64,000 nucleotides of DNA from Rhytidiadelphus loreus (Eukaryota > Streptophyta > Bryopsida > Hypnales > Hylocomiaceae): NCBI GenBank assembly GCA_947034895.1, contig OX344761.1, forward strand, positions 72,415,839-72,479,838, read 5' to 3'. The position numbers and the translations under genes are program-made. Positions within the stretch are counted from its first letter, which is position 1; every line of letters begins with the position of its first letter. Shown one piece after another: positions 36,527-48,285 of the stretch. The notes below the pieces were generated by a model, which saw only the letters and a program-made list of their open reading frames with translations, was not told the origin of the DNA and did no database searches.

Positions 36527-37285
36527 GAGAAAGATGACTCTAAAGAAACAATCACTCTCAACTGCGGTGCATACTAAAACTGAACGCGCAAATGAATCTA
36601 ATGAGTTGAAATGCCTTCTTTTATAGTGTTTGAAGGAATGGTCTTGAACCCTACAATGTGACGTACTATACAACAGTGGTCGAAGAGGTTCATAATGGTT
36701 CTGGCAACGTGGAAGATGAAAGTCGGCTTGGTGCGCCGAGAACATTAAACATTCAGATGACGCGTATTTATAACAAGGTCTGACACCTCGCACGATGGGA
36801 AATGGGGTCCAAGAGGCGGCCTTATTGAATTTAAATTTCTTCTAAGGAATGAATGTAAAATGATCCTAGAAGGCGGCGGCAGACAAGGCTAAAATTGTCA
36901 AATTTCTAGGCAAGCTTAGGAATACTTTACAAAATGTAAAGGGCAGTGGAGATAGAAATTACTAACTGGAAGTGACGGCATATTACAGGAATTTTATATT
37001 CCTCGACGGCCGTGGACAATAATACATGGTAAGTGAATATTGCGATACATAATGGTACTGTAAGTGAGAGAGGTGGCGGCTTTTTTTCGACGAGAAAGTG
37101 ATTTGAAAGCTCCATTTCCAAACACAAATGAAAATAACGGTTGGACTACTGCAACTACATTGTCATTCTATAGATTTGACGGTGACGGTCTGTGTTAGGG
37201 TATAGAAGTTCAATTGAGCACTCATACCAAGCATAGGAATTTTGATAGACCTCTTCACTGAGTGCTCCGTGCATGATTTCTCAAA
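36527..37285. promoter_or_regulatory. Shared divergent intergenic region
   Basis: The 759 bp lies between the ATG of the three-exon gene (minus) and the ATG of the transposase gene (plus), and so should hold both promoters. A perfect 9-bp inverted repeat, GAGCACTCA/TGAGTGCTC, at 37216-37224 and 37259-37267 sits just upstream of the transposase ATG and could be a protein-binding site. No clear TATA box was fixed. Confidence 0.4.
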
Positions 37286-39442
37286 ATGGATTGCATTCGG
37301 GTAGATGGTCATGAGGTACCTCTTCTATTTCCAGTAGAAGATGGGGGTTAGGCTAGAGTTTCTAGTCATCTTTTGTACGTCCGGTTTAGATTTGTAGAGT
37401 CTTCTATCTATGTTGAAGAAGAAAGGATGTCGGAGTCGGGAAAAGTGAGTGAATTTGTCTCTGTTGTGAAATCCGCGGAAGATGAAGGACATAGCTGGTA
37501 CCTTTCCCCTGGCAACTATAGAGCATACGGCCTTCCTCTTCCCATGCTCAATGTTTCCTCTGAGATTTAGAGTCAGCAGTCAGAGAATTCAACAGTAGAT
37601 ATGCCGTCTGCAATAAAACTTGTTTCACCTAGTGCAGGTCCATCTTCTCCGGTTTTTCTGAAGTCTTCATTCCTTCATGCTGTGAAGATAGAGAAATTAG
37701 ATCCAATCATAGAACTATCTAGTGAATCGGAAGGAGAGTCTCCTCAGTTGACTCTTAGAAATCCAAGATGTTCTATTGGAACTACAATTGGAAAGAAGGT
37801 TGTATTGAACTCTATATCTTACAGCCCTTCGAGTAGTCAGGGGCAATCTATATTGTCTAGTACTCCGTTGCTTGCATATCCAACTACCAAAGTAAGCATA
37901 ATGGATTGTTTGTGAAAACTAGCAAACATGCGTCGATCTAGAAATGAGTTGTCTACAATGGATCTAACTGTCATGAAACACCATCTTGTATCGTTTCTTC
38001 TAGTCGTTTTTGACAGTGATGTCATCTTTGAACTGCCACCATGCCGATCTACTTCATCTTCATCAACGGCGAGGAGCTTGGAAGGAATGGACAAACGGTA
38101 TGATGGACACCCGTGGTGTAGGCTTGTAACTACAAACATTAGCAACTCCGACAATCTCAAGTTCCGTAAGTCTCTCTGTGCCGGCCACCTTGCTTGTGTG
38201 AACCCCTACTGTGATTACTTAAATCGAACATCCAAGAAGAATGAAACAGAGTGGACCGGATTCACATCATATCCTTTTGCAGTTGGGAATAGTCCTCCTA
38301 AAGACTCAACTCTAGTCTGCAAGGTGTGCAAGATACCACCTTCTTGTCTTAGCGCTTGTAATGGTAGGATGTACTACTGTTTTGGTGACAATCCCGAAAT
38401 GAGTAGGGCCGCTATTCACTTCGGAGAGCACAACCACCCGGTTGCGAAGGGGATGTACAGAGATTCCACACAGGAAATCTTTGGACTTATAGAAGAGTAA
38501 GTTTCCAAAACACCGTTGGCCACAAATTCAGCAATTGTGCTATCCGCTAGTAAAGAGTTTCTGACTAATCATCTATTTCACAACGGAGAAGGAGAGAAGA
38601 AGATGTTGAAGGGGGAGGAAATGGAAGAAGTGATGGACCGCTTCCAATATCTTTCATCTCCAAGTATTTGGAATGTGATCTCGTCATTTCGCTCAAACAA
38701 TCGAGGAGGGATCATTGACAACATCATGACAATGAAGAAGGAGTCGAAGTTTGAATTCATACATGACAGCGTCTTTCCAGGTCAAGGCAAGGAGAAGGTT
38801 TACATTTTTTAAATGCTCACGGAAGGACCTGGTAGTGGAGTGGACCTCGTGAAGCGCATGCAACTAGGAGGGAATCTACAGAACGCGTGGTTGATGTTTG
38901 ATCACGTGAAGCGAGTGAAGGATTGGATCACAATGGCTTGCCACGTATACGATGCCAAATACAAAAAGGTGATGACCATTGCAATGTGTGATATGCAATC
39001 TGAAGATACCGTGGTGCAGGTACAGTTTTGGAAGAGTTTAAATGCTGTCATAGAGCAACATGGAGTGCCTCAGCCAAACTTTAAAGGATTCATGGCAGAT
39101 AGTGCCATGGCCAATTGGAACGTTGTTCGTATAGTTTACGGAAATGGCTCTGCCAATGAGGTTATGGCTAATCGTGAGAGAACATGTTTGCTGCATTGGA
39201 GTAGTTCTCTTCATAAACACACCCAAAAGTATATCAAAGAAGCACTTCAACATCAACATATTTGTCTGTGTAAACAGTACAAAGATTCCAAGAATATGGA
39301 CCAGGCAGAGACACGATACATTGCAATACAATCTTGGTGGCTATCATCTGGAGCTGCAAATGAAGAATCGCTTCATCACTTAGACCATTGGCTAGCATTC
39401 TGGCATTTTCGGTACCGGCAATGGGGAGGCTACATGGACATG

Positions 39443-40013
39443 GTGAGTGAATTCATTATTTCAATGTTTGCAAGTATATTTATTTGAGGAGATGCATTTC
39501 TTGAATACAACCCAAAACCTGTATTGTTTCATGTAATTTTCTGTAATTTACAGTTTTTGACAAAATATAAAGAAACCACTTACTTTTTTTGTTAATTTGT
39601 TGATAATTTTTTTTAAAGTATTCGAATTGTGGTGGTCCCTCAAATAGTGAAGATACATCCGTCGGATCCAAATGGATGGTTGTTTTTTTAGTGTTTGGTG
39701 GACCTCTTGATTTTTTCAACTCCAAACACAACTTCAAATTAGTAGGAGTCCAAATTTTGAATGTCAGTATGGCCTAGTAGTAAGTAGATCTTAAAAAAAA
39801 TTGTGACTATTTTCCTATATGAAGAAATTGGGTAAATATTCTGTTTTTTTCTTTTGATATGGTAATATATTTCTATATGAATTTTTCTTTGACTATACTT
39901 CATTTCATAAGAGGACATATTAAGTGGACCACAATTGAGTTTGAAAACACGGAAGTCTATTAAATTTATAAAGTGAACTGCTAACTAACCCTTGTACTTG
40001 CTTGAATATGTAG
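39443..40013 (+). other. Intron of the Mutator-like transposase gene
   Basis: 571 bp, GTGAGT to tatgtag, AT-rich, phase 0. It contains copy 5 of the 72-bp palindromic family. Confidence 0.7.
39631..39706. repeat. 72-bp symmetric palindromic element, copy 5 (diverged)
   Basis: Left end ggTGGTCCctCAAATAGTG, centre GTCGGATCCaaa (39661-39672), right end caCTAAACACC-type sequence ending in ggtggacctc. The arms pair well (GGTCC, CAAA-A-T, CATCC), but the right arm is about 4 nt longer than in copies 1-4. It lies inside the intron of the transposase gene. Confidence 0.65.
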
Positions 40014-41854
40014 AAATTGAATTTAGAAGAGATGTTGGACTTACCGTCATGTAATTTATCTGAAACAGTCCATAACAAGTGGCTGCAAATGTCTGGGAAA
40101 AGAGGAAACAACTTGTTTGATGCCACTTGTGACGACAGTATTCGTGCTTGGATGCAAATGACGAACTATCGGGCCTACCTTAGAGGTCATGCATGTGGTT
40201 CTGGTCCTTCCAAGGAAGAATTGAGGTTGAGGGTTGCCACATGAAGTAGAGATCCAAAGAAAATTGCAAAAGCACTGAACACTTTACCTGGAGCAGAGGG
40301 GCTTGGAAATCGTGTACCGCATTTGGAAGGAGAAGAAATCTTTGGAAGTACAAAGAGGAAGTTAGATGTACCCATTGGAGATGCTGGAGACTCACACAGA
40401 CCGGATAAAGTGAATTTTAGTCAACCGCGGGTGCGAACGAGGTCTACAACAACTTCTAATGACATCTTGCAAGGGAAAGGTAAAGAGCCAGACGCTAACA
40501 GTTCTCCACATGTCACTATTGTGTGCGAAAGTGACTGTGACATATCAAAGTGGCATATTGCAAGGATCAGCCACAAATCGAATGCAAAATGTCACGCTCA
40601 ATAGAAAGGATCAAATATCAAGTGTACTGCCAATATTGCAAGGGGAAAGAAAGGAACTCCAGCTCCAACATATCAAGGTAAAAAAGTAGAGTATGGAAGT
40701 AAGCGAGAGGTGGTGGTGGACTTCTGGTTTTGTTGGGATGATATAGAACGATGTGCCAAAGGCTCAAAACGGAAGTAGATAATAGATTGGCCGGAGGTGC
40801 CACAGGTTTGGCCAGTTCTATCAGGAACACATCTCAATCAGGAGGAAACTTTGATCTTACAACATGCAGGATTCCAACTCCAGCAACGCCCTACACTGTC
40901 GCCTCGTCGACTTTTCAATATGTCAAAGATTTTCAACACTATTTTATTTGACCAACCACCACCGACGAATCCAGATGTGTATCCAACGGTTAGGAATAGC
41001 CGAAACATTCGAAGGATTGCAAATGCACCAACTATAGAACAACAGAATAAGTAGAAGAGTGCAGGAAACATTAAAGGTCAAACTCTAGGAGTAACCTTAA
41101 TCCCTAATCCGGGTTTAGGTGCAGTAGTGTCACTAGAGACAGGGACAGATCATAACGAAAACGTCTATCGAATTACAGTCGGCCTATTTCCCACATGCAC
41201 ATGCCCAGACTTTTTAAATATGGTTGTTTCTGCTATTGGAGGTCGACAGCAGTACGTAAATTGCAAACACCTGTACTATTTGTATAGGTACTTCTGCAAC
41301 ATGGACGTGAACGAAGACAAATTCATTCATGCACCCAGTTATAGCTTCAATGAGTTGAAGCTACTTCTAGTTCGAGCAGGAATTATTGCAGTTCCCGAAT
41401 AGGCATAGGCGCATTTTCAAATGTACTTCATTCGTATGGTATTTATTTAAGTATATACTGATTGAAATGATTTGAAACCCCTAATATTGGAAATAGGTAA
41501 GCTTTTTTTTGGACCTTCATTCGTTTTTTGTTTTCCTCAAACCCTTATCTTCTGTTCTTTTCTCTTCATTGTCCAAACTCATGGCTTAATTCTTGATTGC
41601 ATTCTGTATTTTTTTGAATGCACTGGGATTTCCATTTGTTCTAAGTGGAAAAAAGAATGAGTAGGTATTTATAAAGTAAAGGAAATTGAAAACATGACTC
41701 ATAACTCTCATTAGTACACTATTCTAAGGTGAGTTCTTGTGAATGATCCTAAACCCCTATCTAGTATTACACTTACGAATATGAAAATCATTTTCACTCA
41801 ATCCATTCTCGATTTTATTGGCCTACTTCACTTTTTTCCCTTATCCTTTCCTAT

Positions 41855-42240
41855 TTTTTTAGTCTCTTCTCACTTTTTTTTCATTTTTCATTTCATTTTT
41901 CATTTCATTTTTCCTTCTTTTCCTTTTCCATTTTTTTTTCATTTTCATTTTTCATTTTTCATTTTTTCCTTTCATTTTTCCTTTCATTTTTCATTTCATT
42001 TTTCATTTTTTTTCCTTTTCCATTTTTTTTTCTTTCATAATTTTTTTTCATTTCCCTTCCATTTGTATTTCCATTTCTTTCTCGTTTTCCTTTCATTTGT
42101 AATTCTCAATTTTTATTTCCCTTCAATTTCGATAAACCCTAAACCTTCTTCTCCTTTTTCTTTTTAATCCACCTTTTTTTTCATTCATTTCATTCGTTCA
42201 GGTTCTCACTTTCTTCATCTTTTTTTCTAGTACAACGCCT
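41855..42240. repeat. Pyrimidine-rich low-complexity tract
   Basis: Imperfect (TTTTCATTTC)n, about 380 bp, almost free of purines other than A in 'cat'. The long Phe/His/Ser open frame over it is an artefact. It sits just 3' of the transposase gene. Confidence 0.85.
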
Positions 42241-45200
42241 TCCATTTCTAAACCCTAAACCCCTAAACCTTCTCTTCTTCCATTTTGTACAAATTTTTTT
42301 TAAATGTGAACACGAGGCATGATATTACAAATTTACAACGAGTCCTAGAAATTAATTTCAAAATTTTAAACTCTATATGCTAAACACTTAAACATTGGAG
42401 TCATATGTCTACAACAATGATATGAGGTATTCATCTGAAACTACCCTTGAAGCTGTGTACTCATTCTACGCATGTCGTAAGTGCTTTAACTTTGCAAAAA
42501 AGTTAGAATGAGTGAAAGCCTAAAGACATAGAAAATAAAAAATTTAAGACAGTAAAAATAAAAATTTAACCGAATCCACGGTTTTAGGAGCCACGGTCAT
42601 AGGCCGCAATACTTACTATAAATAGTAACTTTTTTTTCTATTTTAGGCAATTTTTTGAAAACTTTCCTTTTGTAGACATCATTAACAAAATTTATATAAT
42701 TCTAGATCTCTATGCTCGCAAACTTGACGCTCACAGCTCGCATGCTAGCGTCGTTGAAGTGGACTTAAGTAAGTTGTAAGAAAATTGTATACATTCAACA
42801 AAAGCAATACACAAATTTGAACATAAGTTCATCACTCCTTATATCTATTTCCAAGAATTCTCACTATATATGCTATTTGAACTATGTGTACTATTCAATG
42901 TAGTTTTCTTAGAATGTAGAAGCTGAATCTAATTTTTGTTCTCATACTAAACAAAATAGAACAACTTGTACTAGAAGTATGTTCTAATAGAGCGTAGTAG
43001 CTAGGAACTTGAAGGCTACTAATGTCATGTAGTTTCAGAAGTTTTGAAGACCTTTTGTTTCTTTTTGCTTCCTTTTGTTGAAGATGATTACAAAAAATTG
43101 TGGTTGGAGGGGGTCAATTTAGTTTCTACCTCTAGCTTGACCATCCAAGGTAGTAGTACACATTTTCTATGTGAAACTTGAGAAGACTAACTAGTAGCAA
43201 TATCAAAGGATGTTACAATCACAGCATCAACAATATCAAGTTTGGGGACATTGCATTACAAGTTCTAAGGCTTGCGCTTGAAGAGCTACAATAGGATATC
43301 TTGCACAACACAATTTTCAATTTAAGTTGACACACTTATATGCAATGTTACTATTGAATTAGTGGGTGCAAAGAGGAAAAGAAGTTGTAGACATTCAAGG
43401 AATGCAAAAAAGTCACAATTTCATAATGCTAATTTTAATGACTAAGAGGGGAAAATGCTATCAATTGAATTAATAAAAGCAATGCATTGGATTTTTAAAG
43501 ATATAGAAAGTTGAATGTCATTTACAGAGACAAATGTCCATAGCAATGGACAAAGCTCAAGCAAGAGCATAAGAATTGGGGACCTGTGCTAAAGAAATTG
43601 TCTAGTACTTTAGTTCTCATGAATAGAAGCAAACAATTCGAAAGTTCCCATTGCATGTACTTTGTTTTAGTAGTTCATGACCTCACTCATTAGACAAAGT
43701 ACAGTTGTTAGTGCATTCAAAGGCAACTTGAATTTCAGCGTGTGCTTTGCGAAGGTTTCACTCAGACTTAAAAGGTGAAGAAGACATGATGAAATTCTCA
43801 ATTAGTGTTCTCCACTTTGAAGTGGAGGATTCTCATGCAATTGAATGAATACGTCCATAGCAATTGTATTAGGCTTCAGTTATTGACAGTCCATCAGTTG
43901 AAGACAGTCTACTTTGACTTTGATTAACTGACTTTGACTTTGATTAAAAGCATTGTCAGGAAATGTTAAGTTCTTGTGAAGACATTTAGGTAGTGCACTA
44001 GCATATTCTAAGCTTCAATCTTCTAAACTTTTATTGCATTAGTTGTATAGAAAGAAAACTAACAGAAAGCAAACAATGTCTGAATTGCAGACATTTCATA
44101 ACTTTTGTCGTCATGAAAATGTAATGCAGGGACTACCATCTCTTGTAATTTTGGAAATGAAAGGACTATCAGCAAGTTCAATTGGTTTATTAAGGAAGAT
44201 GCAAACTACTTTTGCATATGAAGCACTGTAAACAAAGATAAGTGAGGTGAAGAATTGTACATATACCCACTTGTTTTTCTTCTAAAAATTTTCTTCTATA
44301 ATAAAGCCATTGCCATCTATGTCACCTTCATACAAAAAGTATTGAGTCCATTGTTCCGTAACATCAATACATTGTGAACTATGGATTCACGATCTAGGAA
44401 TTGAGAGTGCTAATAAGGAAGAACACTTGCGTACAGTCTTGTTGATGGTATCCGTTGAAGATGGAAGTGACATTGCTATCACACATTCAACTTTCAAGAA
44501 AGGATACACAACCTCTTGGATCACTCAATAGACTTTAGGTGAAAATCCATCCTCATCTCTTTCTTCTCTTCTTTTTGTCTAGCCTAGGATCCAAGCACTC
44601 CAAGAATAAAGCAACCATCTCAAGCATTTTGAACTTGTGTTGTGATCAAATCCAAAAATAGAAAGTAGAGATAGAAACCAAAAGTGGTACTTAACAAATA
44701 GGAATTTAAATTGAGTATTTTGGAAGATGATCAAGGAACAAGTTAGATTTAGAATCATTTACAAAATATTTCAAGGTTTTTAAATACAATTCAAACTTGA
44801 AGGCTAGCCTAGGATGAATCCATTGCCAAGGTATACTTTATTTTTTATTGGCACCCAATATTTTTTAGAAGTCCTTCTCTCAATCCTCGCAGCCTCTCTA
44901 TTTATACTAAAGATTTAGCATTAGCTTATGCTAATGCTTCATCTAATTCATCTTCAATTTCTATATCACCTTGTAGATCTTTTGATCCAAGAATATGTTC
45001 TTATTTGGAAATCAATACATTTGAGTTTGTTTTCATGAATTGATATTTGATTTCTATTGTCTTATTCCTCAAATTGGATCTGCCTATGTATGATGTGGCA
45101 ACAATCCCATTGGGTGGCCTAAAACTTTAGCCCATGCCCAAATTGAATAAGAAATCATGAGCCTTGAATTGCACTACACCACTCAATTTCATAAAATTTA

Positions 45201-46320
45201 CAAAGCGAAGTTTAACTTGGAATTCACTGAAACTACTACCATTTGATTTGTTATATAAACTATTTTTTTAAAATGATTTCTACTTTTTGAAAAAGGCAAC
45301 TCAAAAGGAGAGGCATCAATTGATCAACCATTTATTTGGTGTATAATATATGACTACTATATTTGTTTTAAATATTCATTGTCAAAGCTATTTTTGTTTT
45401 TATTTAATAGCATAGTTATAAAAATAAAAAATAAAACAGGTGGACCATTTTCATCATTTAAATTTACATGAAGGCCCATGATGAAGACTACATTGAACAC
45501 TTAATCATTTTAAAGCATTGCTCATGATTTAGTGCTTATAATATTTAGAACCTTAAGTTTGCATGTTACCAAATTTATGTCCAGACTCTATAGCCCACTT
45601 TTGTTACTTTTTCAGTTTTAGACTTCATAAATGTCATTTCTAAGATAATGTTATGATGTATTTCAATTTTACATTTATGTGCTTTGTAGTAAGACATCCT
45701 AAACCACTAAACCTATTTTCATCAAGCATTTGCTTACACACTATCTATTCTGACTATATTTCAATTTTGGGAAATATATTGGTTCAATTTTTTGGTACAA
45801 AATGGTGTAGTAGCATATTTATTTGTTGTTCATTTAGACTATAGATCCTTACATCTAATTCCATGGTCATTGATCCCCAACAGATTTACAAACCCTAAAT
45901 GGAAGAAAAAAATGGAGGCTCACAAGATTACATGCTCACATTCACAAGCTTATATACTAGCAACCTTACTTTGGCAATTTGTACTTATCAAAACCTTGCT
46001 TTGGCCAATTGCACTCCAAATATAATGTGCAATTGGGTGAATTTTGCTTTAATAAGCGTGATTTGCCAAAGCCTCTATAATTTTTTACTTTTAGCTTGCT
46101 TTTGAAGTAATTGTCCCATGTATAAATTTGAATTTTTTATGTCTATTGCAAATAATTTTGGATGCACTTCCAATGATAGTAATTTCAAGTCCTAATTATA
46201 TACAAGTCAAAAGTTAGAAATACATTTGGAGGGCCAAATATATCAATTGGATTGAGAATGCTCTTATGCAATGGGGCAAGTAACAATGTAGGTAAAATAT
46301 CACTAAATTTCATTATTAGT
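42240..46320. other. AT-rich DNA, nothing recognised
   Basis: About 4 kb without convincing open frames, RNA genes or element ends. A few duplicated words occur, such as 'gactttgacttt gattaa' at about 43910-43945. Confidence 0.45.
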
Positions 46321-46825
46321 GGAATGAGTGCTAGGGGAAGACACTCTCACTACATTTGGGGTACCCACGTTGTCGTGTAGAGAGAGTTTGCCTCGGGAAA
46401 TCACGTGGATTCTAGCTGCGACTAGAAATGGCTTGGGAATGAAATAAATCGTAACTTGTCGAATCTTCAAATCTTCGAGTCTTCAAATCTTCAAACTGCT
46501 ACTTGTTGTCCTATCCTGTTGTGTTTCTAAATAGGCCAAGGGTTAAAGTAGGGTGATAAGAAACCACGGGCTTCGGACGTGTAAAACGGGACGGCTAGAC
46601 CACGAGCTGAGCCGTCCGAGGGATTGGATCCTAAATTTCAAACCCACGGTGACCAACAAACTTGCCTCACTAGTGGGAACAACATAAAAGTCTCGACCAT
46701 GTGGGCAATTAATCCCACTTCGTTGCATCCACAATATCAAATGAGGCTAGTATTGGTGTGAACCAAACTGCCCGCAACAATAAAATGAAATTTACAAAGC
46801 CACACACACACAAACACACAAGTCT

Positions 46826-47428
46826 TCAAAACTCCTTCAACTCCTTCAACTCCTTCAACTCCTTCAACTCCTTCAACTCCTTCAACTCCTTCAACTCCTT
46901 CAACTCCTTCAACTCCTTCAACTCCTTCAACTCCTTCAACTCCTTCAACTCCAACTCCTTCAACTCCAACTCCAACTCCAACTCCAACTCCAACTCCAAC
47001 TCCAACTCCAACTCCAACTCCAACTCCAACTCCAACTCCAACTCCTTCAACTCCTTCAACTCCTTCAACTCCTTCAACTCCTTCAACTCCTTCAACTCCT
47101 TCAACTCCAACTCCAACTCCAACTCCAACTCCAACTCCAACTCCAACTCCAACTCCAACTCCAACTCCAACTCCAACTCCAACTCCAACTCCAACTCCAA
47201 CTCCAACTCCAACTCCAACTCCAACTCCAACTCCAACTCCAACTCCAACTCCAACTCCAACTCCAACTCCAACTCCAACTCCAACTCCAACTCCAACTCC
47301 AACTCCAACTCCAACTCCAACTCCAACTCCAACTCCAACTCCAACTCCAACTCCAACTCCAACTCCAACTCCAACTCCAACTCCAACTCCAACTCCAACT
47401 CCAACTCCAACTCCAACTCCAACTCCAA
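46826..47428. repeat. (AACTCC)n / (TTCAACTCC)n satellite array
   Basis: Four blocks alternate a 9-bp unit (TTCAACTCC) and a 6-bp unit (AACTCC); the last block is about 320 bp of pure hexamer. Because both unit lengths are multiples of three, all frames stay open: the plus strand reads (Asn-Ser)n and the minus strand (Glu-Leu)n. These are repeat artefacts. The minus strand is (GGAGTT)n, with GG every 6 nt. Confidence 0.95.
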
Positions 47429-48285
47429 AGCTGAGCTTTAGATGAGTGTCTCTGTTGATCTACAACTCCAAATGAACTAAATGATAGCTTTTCGGAAAGT
47501 TAAAACAATCATCTACTTCTCCTCCAAATTTCATACAATTATAAAACTCTGTCCAACTTCTATGGCCATCCAAAGTTTCGGCCTTGAGAAGGGAAAGGCA
47601 GCAAACCTTCCTTCGCTTCCACACTCACAACTTTCTCATACAAACTCCAAACAGAACGAATGATAACTTCATGAAAAGCTAACACAATTTCCTACACTCC
47701 CTCCAAATTTCATGGCAAAACAAGAACTTTTCCGTCTTTTATGGTCGGTCGAAGTCTCTGCCTCTTAATTTTAAAGGCAACAAACCTCCCTCCACTCAAA
47801 CTAGCACAACTTTTGCTTCACAACTCCAAATCAAGCAAGTGAGATCAATTTGAAAACTGCACACCATGATATACAACACCTTCAAATTTCACTTCAAAAT
47901 ACTTCAAACTCACAACACAATGTCTCTCCAAACATTCGGGTTCTCCCTAAACTCCCAACGGGAGAGAAGATGAATAGTGTTCACTTTTTCTCCACCTTAT
48001 CTTCACTCTAACTACACAAACAAGTGGGGTCAGCCCCTAACTCACTCCCAAAACTACAACATGAATAATTGAGCACTTATTTGGCCCCACAACTATTTCT
48101 TTATCTTTAACTTTGAAGGAAATTCACTTCAAGTTCACCTAAAAGATAAACTATTCGAATATTTCTTTCATACTACTTCACAAACACAAATTTATTGTAA
48201 TAAATCACTCCAACTATGGAATGAAGAACTAAAAAATTCAACATATATCTAATAGAGGTAAAAAACTAGAGCTCCAATCGAAATG

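Larger units (their letters stand above)
37286..41402 (+). pseudogene. Mutator-like (MULE) transposase with zinc finger, DDE core and SWIM finger; nine in-frame stops
   Basis: Two exons, 37286-39442 and 40014-41402 (donor ATG/GTGAGT, acceptor tatgtag, phase 0), form one unbroken frame of 1,182 codons. It is interrupted only by stops: TAG 37349, TAG 37568, TGA 37913, TAA 38498, TAA 38810, TGA 40242, TAG 40602, TAG 40776, TAG 41052. No frameshift is needed. Domains: a Ser-rich N-terminus with DPIIELSSESEGE (about codons 139-151, SUMO-interacting-motif-like); a Cys/His finger of WRKY/FLYWCH/GCM type (38180-38450, ending in FGEHNHPV); the MULE core with IAMCDMQ (Asp near codon 569) and FMADSAMANW (Asp near codon 605); and SWIM CTC-x19-CKH (about codons 1114-1138). 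Transposase would cut the element's terminal repeats in the nucleus. Terminal repeats and target duplication were not located. Confidence 0.85.

Noticed and set aside
37286..41402. Alternative nuclear genetic code (stop codons read as sense)
   Set aside because: All three stop codons occur inside frames, and TAG also acts as the conserved end of the LINE frame in both copies. No single reassignment explains the set.
37286..41402. U-to-C RNA editing that restores TAA/TAG/TGA to sense
   Set aside because: This is known for plant organelle transcripts; the window is nuclear, spliced and transposon-rich. The LINE TGG to TAG case could not be restored by such editing.
41739..42167. Phe/Ser/His-rich 142-codon open frame
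   Set aside because: Lies in a TTTTCATTTC low-complexity tract; not a protein gene.
46758..47441. Long (Asn-Ser)n and (Glu-Leu)n open frames on both strands
   Set aside because: They follow directly from the 6- and 9-bp tandem units, which keep every frame open. No coding signal outside the array.
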